34,813 nucleotides of DNA from Saccharofermentans sp. (GTDB lineage: Bacteria; Bacillota; Clostridia; Saccharofermentanales; Saccharofermentanaceae): the NCBI GenBank assembly GCA_016292155.1, contig JAEFBC010000084.1:1-34813 (forward strand), read 5' to 3'. This document shows, in pieces, positions 15,901 through 22,731 of the stretch (positions are counted from its first letter, which is position 1; every line of letters begins with the position of its first letter). A program made the translations under genes and the position numbers. The notes below the pieces were generated by a model. That model was not told the DNA's origin and ran no database searches. It worked only from the letters and a program-made list of their open reading frames with translations.

Positions 15901-17376
15901 TATATCACTTACCTTTACTTCAGTCTGATGGCTGCTTCCAAGAACGATGAGCTTACGTGAAAGAAGTGTCTCGCCTGTAGTCGAGTCATAAGATCCGAGA
16001 TGGAAGTTAACGAAGTAATAGTTGCTGTAGATAGGCGCGAGATATACATGAGCGCATCCTTCAGAATCGACATCGGTACATGTGCCGGAAGCATTGCCTA
16101 CAGTCCACTTGATGGATGTGATTGTAGAGCCTGATTTAACTGAGCTGACAGTTACATCCTTATCGAGTTCGATACGGATAGGATCTGTTAACGGCCAGCT
16201 GTATTTAATTGTGCCGCCATATGTCTTACTGGAATTATTAAAGGTAACCGAATCCTCAGACATATCGACTGTATACCATCCGTAGAAGTATGTGTTCTGG
16301 GTATTCATCGGCGCTTCGATTGATTCGAGCTTATCGCCGTCACGGACGATCATGGAGACCTGCTTATTGCCTGCCTGAGGATCGGTTGCCTTGTTGGTAA
16401 AAGTATAAGGAGCAGATGTGTATTCATCGCCATTAGGCTGATAGTCTTCTTCAACTGGTGCGATGAAGTGGAACTGGACACGGGGAGTAACAACTTCTCC
16501 TCCCTCATGCTCAATGATGACATAAACGCTGAAGTGACCGGCTTCAAATTCAACCTTACCGTTTTTGACCTCAGCGTCAATTTTTTCGATTTTCTTGTTC
16601 TTGATGTCGACCGGCTTGCCACTCTCTGCGAGCTCGTCAGGAACATAAATGACTTCGGCTTCATTTTTTGTAACACTGTTACATTCGTCTGATGCAACCT
16701 CGATCTTGAGGGGCTCAGCGGGCTGCCATTCGTTGCCGTCTTTGTCGAAAACCTTGATATCATAGGCTGCTATAACCTTTGCACCGCTTACTTTGACCTC
16801 TACGCGCTCTGCAGTTACTCTTACGTCTTCCGGTAAGAGGCCTGTTACATAAATATCAGCGCCCTCTGCCTTGATCTTGCGCTCTTTAAGCTCAACATCA
16901 GTCTTGGAGGGCTCTGTTTCTACTGTCGTTGTTTCAGAAGGCTCTGTCTCTGCTGGTTCTGTTGCCTTCTCTGTTTCAACAGGTTCTGTCTCTTCTGTAT
17001 TTGATTCAGTGGGCTCTGTTGCCTCGGCTGTAGTTTCTGTTGTCTCTGTAGTCTCTGCTGTATTCTCCGGTTCTGTCGCAGCCGTTGTTTCTGAAGTTGT
17101 CTCTGCGGGTTCTTCCTTGGCTTCTGTATCGGTGGGTTTTGTTACCTCGGGAGCTTTTGTCTCTTTTGGCTCTGTCGCCTTCGGTTCAGCCTTGGGAGCC
17201 TCGCTCTCGGCCGAAGGTGTTTCCTCACCTTCGACCTCATCAGCGAATACGGTTTTTATGGAACCAAAGAACTGGCCGGCTTTGTCATAAGCCAGAACGA
17301 TGGACGCGGTCATAGCAGCAACCAGGATGATTGCGATGGCCTTTTTGAGTAATAAGCGGATGTCTATGCGCTTCAT
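9964..17376 (-). CDS. Giant cell-wall-anchored adhesin/pilus tip protein with InlB_B and Cna-B-like repeats
   Basis: 2470 aa from the ATG at 17376 (GAGG 8 bases upstream; the ATG at 17382 is too close to it). An N-terminal membrane/secretion segment precedes a Thr/Glu/Pro-rich stalk (about 45-160) and a beta-rich domain (about 165-300). Listeria-Bacteroides-type repeats (GWYxxxxG ... YAKW/YAVW) follow at about 600-660, 1054-1089, 1252-1287, 1512-1547 and 1720-1770, with weaker ones (YGWYT, FIGWE) earlier. From about 1772 to 2415 there are about five Cna-B/DUF5979-like domains ending in FTNT-type Asn motifs, which suggests isopeptide bonds. The C-terminus is a sorting signal: VAPTA (2425-2429), a membrane span and KERKRKGG. 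By position and size it resembles the Cpa-type tip adhesin of streptococcal FCT loci, but no thioester Cys motif was found. The ligand is unknown. Confidence 0.88.
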   Translation of the reverse strand: MKRIDIRLLLKKAIAIILVAAMTASIVLAYDKAGQFFGSIKTVFADEVEGEETPSAESEAPKAEPKATEPKETKAPEVTKPTDTEAKEEPAETTSETTAATEPENTAETTETTETTAEATEPTESNTEETEPVETEKATEPAETEPSETTTVETEPSKTDVELKERKIKAEGADIYVTGLLPEDVRVTAERVEVKVSGAKVIAAYDIKVFDKDGNEWQPAEPLKIEVASDECNSVTKNEAEVIYVPDELAESGKPVDIKNKKIEKIDAEVKNGKVEFEAGHFSVYVIIEHEGGEVVTPRVQFHFIAPVEEDYQPNGDEYTSAPYTFTNKATDPQAGNKQVSMIVRDGDKLESIEAPMNTQNTYFYGWYTVDMSEDSVTFNNSSKTYGGTIKYSWPLTDPIRIELDKDVTVSSVKSGSTITSIKWTVGNASGTCTDVDSEGCAHVYLAPIYSNYYFVNFHLGSYDSTTGETLLSRKLIVLGSSHQTEVKVSDIQSPSSDPVHVVFIGWERNTGTAQNPNWELIRTIDSNNEEIIQPGKDGTYLTAGAETIDLYPHFVQARYINFNIGPSGNGALFVKPQLIFTSDDAEGDEYALTSLPTTTRNGFIFGGWYTEADGAGVQVTNAEGTVRTEASINEAGFKVSNGKIYAYDELDSKTLYAKWIPNITAQYKVVIWKQKVTDEAGISDANKKYDFETYYFDEDWNTANPVTEAVLRNYSGSYVNDNNQTVNVSNLNLLGMNYTGFQYSRSENLGTIDPQGGTVINVYYDRITYNLKFIFARRQLANNGTETGYFRVPTLSNRFTPPNTITWQSYCTAGSGINWDDSGISQLSSLCTYDAGKISYADYNGYRYYFYVITANYGFDISSAWPEYSKFPNNNRYLSGWWMMANAGLYGSPGQNDTVKGVVSTMDEKILGYTDSPDGNFLIASYRTSIPYDWTYKIYWETLDGVDYSGLDLVTRNNKTYYLADSFTARSSNQEIGQQNAPAYTGFGEGERVSGGTRVAEFYYSRKTSELTFSPNYPPSLAGSAPAAQVYGNIPYEKSLASYSGTEAPAAPNSNYYFDGWYEDAAGSVPFDFANETMPAANKVIYAKWSLVSYPININPNGGVINSIEYDWFTSEQLGIVGLPPETEKNNYATYFDNEATQTIERYENMKRKYVEISDIEAAQMDPESVYRYVYIYKSNLEGGEGKISAAGRTAVYIKDTPQSLNIFYQYYVHEVVARQERDPQLVPLPRAQWEATYVSTEKYRELRSGESYVFLAWYEVVDGVRQNTPFDFSKPADSETTLIAEWRLEGGYSILYTTEFYADNNDYITANLEDWTDPLDGHSKYSDGASTQAMQEPTSIRVNGKTSTDSDYVDYQFRGWQIVKVVTVAGRPRYTPLEPGVYYTAGQELTVKARYSDENMVIHMQAVYEKRSEAYRRPDVVNLTLNAGRDAMGTAYGTLYSAAGELPEWTWPGRSYLDTENKSIVFGDAQSNTSVHLYKYSTTLTQNETTGETLDPAGVKFFTHPAGYKLLGFDKDAYDTDFVPDYPADSVVAVTPGETHTLYAVWEPMVYLDLVNTTNQALTISITSTSGNALYIVNQADGSFSRTPVNPNNVVIQPGTTRLVMPYGAGKDFTINGTNTLGYGWVMSVSSTYAGRSSDEDPEIVSDIKNTMSYSITDQLYEDTQGRPVVVTFSAMQMPRTLVLHDNDPIDATWEKSFDISETTYHLTETRVRVGRVFKGWGENPTDTTPKYPISGNGSMDQNLVLDDLFKNENGDPTDIKHLYAVWGSNDQEGVVKVYKEVPAPGDQSGSKTFTFNVRIQGQYRRYSSSSYSQVDKNENFTLSHGQYLTISMERNNGGSGNRATLRVAVRKYNADGTTAGSVVYVGWQNNNNNGYNDVALTSVTVTETEDSDYIASTEIVGLYNQDFKITPEGITDPNNEIKWTIDRTGGTVVFTNTRKTADVTIKKKLLPETLNSENFEFNVALENGESYVLDPASNYIVNDADAEHGGEWKIEGIPTGAVLTITENVDSNRFDTSAAGIRAADSSPVTDLNQEGNVFSFVVTDDTTVTFTNALKTQNIRLVVVDDEGNPLDSANFTFPGVFDGKKFSAEGTGLVWEGEAYAGQYILTETEVYDHDGVRYTKLQAPATVDINGAGVSVTTGSDADTVEVEYEDSSSTYIIKVVNPKMMRVTVKKEIYNDYGINSFLFTLTLTDSNGDPIQLSNVHGSQGTNEQGVLQFTLANNQTALLYVPKNAKVKIEENVEPGYITSYKTGTDASSLGTATDGTVVNLDADSDKYVLFMNTREKVDVTVVKNVVGTGGTFTFTLQLKDKGSAVANYTLSDKGTADTSDDIVTGSDGIATFTLSPADNGTDSIVFTVHKGMSVSVTEEADEESDYEISYVVTNPDETLSISGTGNSTGFVEANENLTITFTNTQEVLPLVAPTAVKDNSMSFMIMLILSSTCFAGAVVQKERKRKGGQDKSTNDE

Positions 17377-17418
17377 AATCATGTCCTCATTACATAATTT
17401 GCCCAGTCTTACAATCCG

Positions 17419-17452
17419 ATGATAGCAAAGCACTAGGGACAGAAAGGGGACA
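17419..17452 (-). promoter_or_regulatory. Adhesin promoter with tandem TGTCCC activator site
   Basis: On the minus strand, TGTCCC (17452-17447) and TGTCCC (17441-17436) have an 11-bp period, and after 11 bp comes TATCAT (17424-17419). The core differs from the pilin site by a single base over 17 positions (TGTCCCCTTTCTGTCCC against TGTCCCATTTCTGTCCC), and the distance to the -10 is identical. Confidence 0.7.
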
Positions 17453-17486
17453 AAAATAAAATTAATTTGCTAATAAGAAATAATAG

Positions 17487-17530
17487 AAAAATAGCGAAAA
17501 AACGAGAAAAAGCGAGAAAATGCGCGAAAA
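17487..17530. other. Phased A-tracts (probable intrinsically bent DNA)
   Basis: Five A4-A6 tracts begin at 17487, 17497, 17507, 17517 and 17527, exactly 10 bp apart. Each is followed by a short GC-containing spacer (tagcg, cgag, gcgag, tgcgcg). In-phase A-tracts are a well-established cause of DNA curvature. The block lies between the adhesin operator and the MATE promoter and may act on either. Confidence 0.75.
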
Positions 17531-17534
17531 CCGT

Positions 17535-17563
17535 TTGATTTTTGTCAATTTTCGCGTTAAAAT
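17535..17563 (+). promoter_or_regulatory. Probable promoter of the MATE transporter gene
   Basis: TTGATT (17535-17540), a 17-bp spacer and TAAAAT (17558-17563). The inverted pair CGCGAAAA / TTTTCGCG flanks and overlaps it. Confidence 0.5.
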
Positions 17564-17612
17564 TCCAATCCTGCGTAAATTTATATATATATGGGAAATA
17601 GGAATTTATTTT

Positions 17613-18968
17613 ATGACACAGATTAAAGACACATCATTCAGAAAGAAGCTTATCTCGCTGATCCTGCCGATGACACTGCAGAACTTCGTGTTCGCATTGG
17701 TACCGGTATCGGATGCCATCATGCTGCTCTTCCTCTCACAGGATTCAATGGCAGCTGTATCACTTGCTACACAGGTCGTACTCGTACTGACCCTGTTTAC
17801 CATGTCCATCACAGCAGGCGGCTCTATGTTCGCTGCGCAGTACTGGGGCAAGGGTGACAATAAATCGATCGAAAAGGTTTTCGGTTACATGTTCGCATTG
17901 TCGCTCCCTGTTGTTATCGTATTCTTCTGCTGCGGCATGTTCATGCCTGAAGGCGTAATGAGAGTATTCACCAACGAGCCCGAGCTCATCGCTAACGGAA
18001 TCCCTTATATCAGGATTGCGTCATTTTCGTATGTCTTCATGACACTCGCATCTGTTTTCGAGACTCTCCTTAAGAACGTCGGATTCGTTAAGGAATGCAC
18101 GATCGCAAGTGTTGTTATCGTATTCCTGAACATCATCCTGAACGCCATCCTGATTTTCGGTCTTATCGGCGCACCCAGAATGGGATCTGCCGGAGCTGCT
18201 CTTGCGACAACGATCTCAAACGGCGCAGGATTCCTTCTCTGCGTAATATTCATCCTTGTGAAAACGAAGTTCAGGCTTAAGTTCAAGAACATCTTCCATG
18301 TCGATCTGGACTTAAGAAAGAGATTCTCCAAATACACACTCCCCTACCTTCTGAATTCACTTCTCTGGGGATTTGGCTTTACCATGATCACTGTAATCAT
18401 GGGACACCTGGGCTCTGATGCTGCGGCTGCCAACGGCATTGCCGCGATCGTCAAAGACCTCGTCTCCTGCCTCTGCTTTGCTATCGCAGGCGGAAGCGTC
18501 ATCATCATCGGCAACGAACTTGGTGCCGGCAGACTTGAGCAGGCTAAGGAATACGGTGATAAGCTCTTTAAGATCACAGTTATCTCCGGAATTGTTCTGG
18601 GACTTGTTGCAGCTGCGTCAGCTCCTCTTGTACTCTACTTCGTTAACCTGACAGAGACAGCTGAGCACTACCTGTTCATCATGCTCCTGATGTGCAGCTA
18701 CTACATCCTTGGAAGATCGATCAACTCCACGCTCATCAGCGGCATCTTCTCTGCAGGCGGAGACACAAAGTTCGGCTTCATCTGCGACACCGTCACAATG
18801 TGGGCATTTATCGTGCCTTTTGGATTTATCTCAGCATTCGTCCTGAACTGGCCCGTAATGGTCGTCTACTTCATCTTAAACCTCGACGAGATCGTTAAGA
18901 TCCCTGTCGTAATCGCCCACTACAAAAAATACAAATGGGTGAAGAACATCATCAACGAAGAAGTATAA
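17613..18968 (+). CDS. MATE-family multidrug/sodium antiporter
   Basis: 451 aa, normal for the family, from the ATG at 17613 (MTQIKDTSFRKKLISLILPM). The earlier in-frame start at 17520 lies in the A-tract/promoter region. About twelve hydrophobic segments occur in two homologous halves. Family features include LPMTLQNFVFALVPVSDAIMLLFL in helix 1, GGSMFAAQYWGKGD after helix 2 and GNELGAGRLEQAKEYG in the second half. MATE proteins export cationic drugs or metabolites in exchange for Na+ or H+ across the membrane. The substrate is not predictable. The gene is a single transcription unit closed by a strong terminator and is divergent from the adhesin gene. Confidence 0.9.
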   Translation: MTQIKDTSFRKKLISLILPMTLQNFVFALVPVSDAIMLLFLSQDSMAAVSLATQVVLVLTLFTMSITAGGSMFAAQYWGKGDNKSIEKVFGYMFALSLPVVIVFFCCGMFMPEGVMRVFTNEPELIANGIPYIRIASFSYVFMTLASVFETLLKNVGFVKECTIASVVIVFLNIILNAILIFGLIGAPRMGSAGAALATTISNGAGFLLCVIFILVKTKFRLKFKNIFHVDLDLRKRFSKYTLPYLLNSLLWGFGFTMITVIMGHLGSDAAAANGIAAIVKDLVSCLCFAIAGGSVIIIGNELGAGRLEQAKEYGDKLFKITVISGIVLGLVAAASAPLVLYFVNLTETAEHYLFIMLLMCSYYILGRSINSTLISGIFSAGGDTKFGFICDTVTMWAFIVPFGFISAFVLNWPVMVVYFILNLDEIVKIPVVIAHYKKYKWVKNIINEEV

Positions 18969-18977
18969 ATAATAAAG

Positions 18978-18999
18978 AAGCCGCCTTACGAGGCGGCTT
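18978..18999. terminator. Bidirectional rho-independent terminator
   Basis: AAGCCGCC and GGCGGCTT form an 8-bp stem with a 6-nt loop. A T-rich tail follows on the plus strand (TTTCTTATT) and an A-rich run precedes it (TAATAAAG), so it can serve both the MATE gene and the convergent HD-GYP gene. Confidence 0.85.
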
Positions 19000-19004
19000 T
19001 CTTA

Positions 19005-20765
19005 TTATCTTGCGTAATCAGTATGTTCGAATGATTCGTAGAGAGCGATGATCTCTTTCTTCAAAGAGATAAATATGCGGCCCAGGTGCGGATCGAAGTG
19101 GTGTCCCAGTTCCTGTCTGATGATCTCGAAAGCCTCGTCGTAGGTCATTGGATCCTTGTAATAACGGCGGCTTGCAAGAGCATCGAAAACATCTGCCAGA
19201 GCCATTATCCTTGCCTCGAACGGGATGCTCTCACCTCTTAACTGGTCAGGATAACCTGTGCCGTTGTACTTCTCATGGTGATAGTGGGCAACATTGGTAG
19301 CTACTCTTACGAATTCCTTATCCTCAACGTCTTCAAGGACCTTGCTCATGATCTTCGCGCCGTAAGGGGCGTGGATCTTCATCTTCTCATATTCCTCATC
19401 AGTAAGGCCGGAAGGTTTTCTTAAGATAGCGTCATCAACGGCAATCTTACCAAGGTCATGGAGAGGTGCGGCGTTGATTACTGAATCCCAGTAATTCTCG
19501 CTCATATTGTAGTCGTCGAGCTTACGGAGGTGCTCAACGAACAAAGCAACGCAGGCAGATGTCCTGTTGATGTGACCGCCCGTGGAGTTGTCACGTGATT
19601 CGATCATGGCCGCCATGCCGAGAATAGTGGACATCTGCATCGACTTGGCTCTCTTGGTCTGACGCTCTACCTCACGCTTCAAAGATTCACCCTTAAAGCT
19701 CATGGACTCGATCATGTTATGCTGCTCGGTGTCGTCAATGAGCTCTACCAGGTATCCTGAAACGTGTTCTTTGAATAATCCGAAATGAATGAAGCTCATC
19801 TCACATTCAAGGTGGCGCCTCTCACTTGGGCTTCTGTCATTGATCACGATAGCCTTCTTGAATTTGCTCTGAGAATTCTCGCTTTCTGAAGATTCTTCAG
19901 CATTCTTGGCGATCCATTTAAGGAGATCCTTCAGCGCGTAATCCTTAGGGATGATCTTGGAGTCGATCCTTGAATTCTTGATCTCAGGGAAGAATTTCTG
20001 GGCCACGGCGTTGCTTCCCACATACTTAAACTTCCTGTCCAAAACAAGATAGCCGAATGTACTGAGTTCGTCGATCTTCTCCTGAACGCTTAAGTTAACG
20101 TTGTAGATCGTGGATCTGGCGACAACGTAGTCGAGCATCAGCGTGCAGATAAGATAGAAGAACGGAATGATCTCGACCTTAAGATCGAACAATTTTGAGC
20201 TAAGATAAACCAGCATTACGCCAAACAGAGAACCTGCATAGGTGACCATGAGTCTGAACGAAGCGCTTCGCTTGCCGAGATAAGTCAGGATAGTAAAGAA
20301 TGCAGCAAGTCCGACCTCTACCGCCAGGATTATGTATCTGATGTAATAGATCTGGGCCGGCTCCTTAATAAGGAATGAAGGAGAACCGGGAACGAACTGG
20401 ACTGCAGCATAGAAATAAGGAAGTCTGTCCGTAAGCATTACGGATGTAAATACAATGATATTGATAACGAGGATGACGATCGAGAACCATGTAGGAACTT
20501 TGGAATCCGAATAGTCGATCAGGATATATACTATAAGGAGAGGCAGGAATATTCCGCCGACGTAAGCCAGGGTATTGGCAAGGAGTGCTTCCTGAACATT
20601 TCTGGAACACGAAAGGATGAAGTAACCGGAGTTGCTGATCGTGACACAAACGGACATCAAAACCTCAAGTGTATTGGCGCCACGTCTCGTAAAGAGAACG
20701 AGCGCAAAAGTAGATAACATGCTGAGTAGCATTACTACTCCCAATACGATCGAATATATACCCAT
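19005..20765 (-). CDS. Membrane PAS/HD-GYP protein, probable cyclic-di-GMP phosphodiesterase
   Basis: 586 aa from the ATG at 20765 (MGIYSIVLGVVMLLSM), preceded by AGGGTG. The longer ORF start adds an unlikely leader. Residues about 1-230 form seven to eight membrane helices like histidine-kinase-type 7TM sensor regions. A PAS-like segment (about 245-370, with FGYLVLDRKFKYVGSNA) follows, then a short helical linker. The HD-GYP domain occupies about 390-575, with HDLGK near 434, HHEKYNGTGYP near 497-502, then ADVFDAL. These residues bind metals and c-di-GMP in active enzymes, and none appears missing. It probably lowers c-di-GMP in response to a membrane signal. This could matter for the pilus locus nearby, but no link is shown. 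Confidence 0.9.
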   Translation of the reverse strand: MGIYSIVLGVVMLLSMLSTFALVLFTRRGANTLEVLMSVCVTISNSGYFILSCSRNVQEALLANTLAYVGGIFLPLLIVYILIDYSDSKVPTWFSIVILVINIIVFTSVMLTDRLPYFYAAVQFVPGSPSFLIKEPAQIYYIRYIILAVEVGLAAFFTILTYLGKRSASFRLMVTYAGSLFGVMLVYLSSKLFDLKVEIIPFFYLICTLMLDYVVARSTIYNVNLSVQEKIDELSTFGYLVLDRKFKYVGSNAVAQKFFPEIKNSRIDSKIIPKDYALKDLLKWIAKNAEESSESENSQSKFKKAIVINDRSPSERRHLECEMSFIHFGLFKEHVSGYLVELIDDTEQHNMIESMSFKGESLKREVERQTKRAKSMQMSTILGMAAMIESRDNSTGGHINRTSACVALFVEHLRKLDDYNMSENYWDSVINAAPLHDLGKIAVDDAILRKPSGLTDEEYEKMKIHAPYGAKIMSKVLEDVEDKEFVRVATNVAHYHHEKYNGTGYPDQLRGESIPFEARIMALADVFDALASRRYYKDPMTYDEAFEIIRQELGHHFDPHLGRIFISLKKEIIALYESFEHTDYAR

Positions 20766-20902
20766 GTTCACCCTGTTTAAAATAAAAGCACTAAACCTAA
20801 TATATTTTACCGCAAATTCGCTATAAAGTGTTATTATTTTTGCTGTCCAATTAGATAATTTTACTAAAACTAAGGTCAAAAATAGGGAGAAATGTCTGAA
20901 AA

Positions 20903-21895
20903 ATGCTTAAAGACGACGTTCTAAAACTCATCTCCAGAGAGGATGATTACATCTCAGGAGAGGCAATAAGCCGCAAGCTGGGTGTCACCAGGGCAGCTGT
21001 AAATTCGGCTGTAAAAGCTCTCAGAGACGAGGGATACGAGATAACTTCATCCACTAACAAGGGTTATCTTCTGACCAAGAGCCCGGACATTCTCTCCAAA
21101 GGTTCGGTTTCAGTCTTTCTTCCGGATGCCTTGATCCCCAATGTTCATGTTTTCGAGTCAGTCGACTCCACAAATAATGTACTTAAGGACATGGCAAGGA
21201 ACGGCGCTCCGTCCGGCACTGTCGTTATCGCAGACTGCCAGACAGGCGGAAAAGGCAGACGCGGCAGGAGCTTCTCCTCCCCCAAGGGCGTCGGAGTGTA
21301 TTTCTCCTACCTGTTCAAACCCGAGTCAGGCTTTGATAAGATCGCAAATCTCACCAGCTGGACTGCTATCGCGGTGTCTGATGCGATCTACAACGCCTAC
21401 GGCGTCGACTCACAGGTCAAATGGGTAAACGACCTTCTCATGAACAGGAAGAAGATCTGCGGGATCCTTACAGAAGTTACGGTCGAGGCTGAAAGCGGTC
21501 TTATCGACAGCTGCATCATCGGTATCGGCATTAATGTCAACGAGCAATCCTTCCCTGAGGAGTTATCCCGGATTGCCACTTCCATCTCACTCGAAAACGG
21601 CAATAAGACATTCAACCGTTCCAAGCTCGCAGCTGAGCTCATCAGGGCGATGGGCGATATCGCATACAGATGGCCTGATGATGAATACTATCTTAACCGT
21701 TACCGCAAGAGCAACGTGACGGTCGGAAGCAAGATCGTGGCTTATCCGCAGCTCGCTGAGAACAGTCAGGGGCGCTCAGGAACAGCTATAGCCATTAATG
21801 AGGATTTTACTCTTAAGGTTAAGTTCGATGACGGCTCTATTGAAGATTTGAGGAGCGGAGAAGTAAGCGTCCGCGGCCTTTACGGTTACACCTGA
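20903..21895 (+). CDS. birA: Bifunctional biotin-protein ligase / biotin operon repressor
   Basis: 330 aa. An N-terminal winged helix (about 1-60, GEAISRKLGVTRAAVNSAVKALRDEGY) precedes the ligase domain. ESVDSTNNVLKDMA, the biotinyl-AMP loop GGKGRRGRSFSSP and KWVNDLLMNRKKICGILTE are the usual signatures, followed by the SH3-like C-terminal domain. It makes biotinyl-5'-AMP and transfers biotin to acetyl-CoA carboxylase and similar carriers. With the HTH it may also repress biotin genes, although none are in the window. AGGGAGA lies 12 bases before the ATG. The gene is divergent from the HD-GYP gene and convergent with comEA, with only 3 bp between stop codons. Confidence 0.95.
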   Translation: MLKDDVLKLISREDDYISGEAISRKLGVTRAAVNSAVKALRDEGYEITSSTNKGYLLTKSPDILSKGSVSVFLPDALIPNVHVFESVDSTNNVLKDMARNGAPSGTVVIADCQTGGKGRRGRSFSSPKGVGVYFSYLFKPESGFDKIANLTSWTAIAVSDAIYNAYGVDSQVKWVNDLLMNRKKICGILTEVTVEAESGLIDSCIIGIGINVNEQSFPEELSRIATSISLENGNKTFNRSKLAAELIRAMGDIAYRWPDDEYYLNRYRKSNVTVGSKIVAYPQLAENSQGRSGTAIAINEDFTLKVKFDDGSIEDLRSGEVSVRGLYGYT

Positions 21896-21898
21896 TAC

Positions 21899-22618
21899 TC
21901 AGACGCAGATATAATCCTTTATCCTGTTATATTTTGAGTCACCTATTCCGGTGACGTTCTTGATGTCCTCTATTTTCTTAAAAGGATTCTTTGCTCTGTA
22001 ATCAACTATCGCCTGCGCCGTCACCCCTCCGATCCCCGGCAGGGTCTTGAGCTCGTCCACCGTTGCCGTATTGATGTTGACTATGCTTATCACGGTGCTT
22101 CCGGTATCAGAAGACCCTCCCTGCTGATTGCCCCAGACATATACACCGTCCTGCCTGATTATGTCGCCGCCGTTAAAGCCACTCGCAGTCTCATCCCTGG
22201 ACGGGATATATATCGACATATTGCCGGTTATCTGATAGACGAAGTTGATATTATTCACCGAAGCTTCGTCCGTAAGACCTCCCGCATCTTCAATGATGTC
22301 ATTCAGCATCACGCCTTTTGGAGCTTCGTAGATGCCTGGATTTATGACTTCGCCGCAGATATAGACACTTACGAGCTGGACTTTCTCAGTTTGGGAAGCT
22401 GATGCTGACTCCGATACAGAGGCAGGCGTCTCAGAAGGTTCAGGCGGAGTACTCTCCTCAGCCCTTATCACCTCAGTCTTCCCGCTCTTAAATGCGCTTA
22501 TGGTAAAGTCTGTATTTCCCTTGAATACCAGCTTATATACGGCACTCAGGATTATCACCAGAATGAATGCCAGAGGATAGATCAGTTTCCGGATTTTAGC
22601 AGCGGCGCTCTTTTTCAT
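21899..22618 (-). CDS. comEA: ComEA-like DNA-binding competence protein
   Basis: 239 aa from the ATG at 22618 (MKKSAAAKIRKLIYP); the longer start would enter the rsfS terminator. One membrane anchor (about 14-32) is followed by a Ser/Glu/Pro-rich linker and an SLBB domain (about 80-160: VYICGEVINPGIYEAPKG). The C-terminal helix-hairpin-helix pair (about 180-239: VNINTATVDELKTLPGIGGVTAQAIVDYR) is characteristic of ComEA, which binds double-stranded DNA outside the membrane for uptake. ComEC and ComEB are not in the window. The organism may have a transformation system, or the protein may be a leftover. Confidence 0.9.
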   Translation of the reverse strand: MKKSAAAKIRKLIYPLAFILVIILSAVYKLVFKGNTDFTISAFKSGKTEVIRAEESTPPEPSETPASVSESASASQTEKVQLVSVYICGEVINPGIYEAPKGVMLNDIIEDAGGLTDEASVNNINFVYQITGNMSIYIPSRDETASGFNGGDIIRQDGVYVWGNQQGGSSDTGSTVISIVNINTATVDELKTLPGIGGVTAQAIVDYRAKNPFKKIEDIKNVTGIGDSKYNRIKDYICV

Positions 22619-22642
22619 AGGTAGAGCATAACACCCTTCTTT

Positions 22643-22658
22643 GTCGGTTTTTACCGAC
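22643..22658. repeat. Small GTCGG/CCGAC inverted repeat
   Basis: GTCGG-TTTTTA-CCGAC sits between the comEA start and the rsfS terminator. The stem sequence CCGAC is shared with that terminator, so the two could form alternative hairpins. It would lie in the comEA mRNA leader. Confidence 0.45.
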
Positions 22659-22668
22659 AAAACCATAC

Positions 22669-22696
22669 AAAAACCGACAAGGAATTTCCTTGCCGG
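22669..22696 (-). terminator. Rho-independent terminator after rsfS
   Basis: On the minus strand, CCGGCAAGGAA and TTCCTTGTCGG (22696-22674) form an 11-bp stem with one G-U pair and almost no loop, followed by TTTTTG. It ends the ACT-hom-purD-nadD-rsfS transcription unit. comEA would then need its own promoter or read-through. Confidence 0.78.
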
Positions 22697-22731
22697 TCTC
22701 AAACATTACTTTAAATAAATTACTATAAGAG

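Noticed and set aside
9964-17376. Thioester (Cpa-type) domain in the adhesin
   Set aside because: I looked for the Cys and Gln motifs of pilus-tip thioester domains and found none; the few Cys residues are not in the expected context.
9907-17452. TGTCCC repeats as REP/IS200-associated mobile element ends
   Set aside because: Similar GGGACA strings occur in such elements, but here both copies keep the same distance to a -10 box upstream of functionally linked genes. No transposase is present. A genome scan could still change this view.
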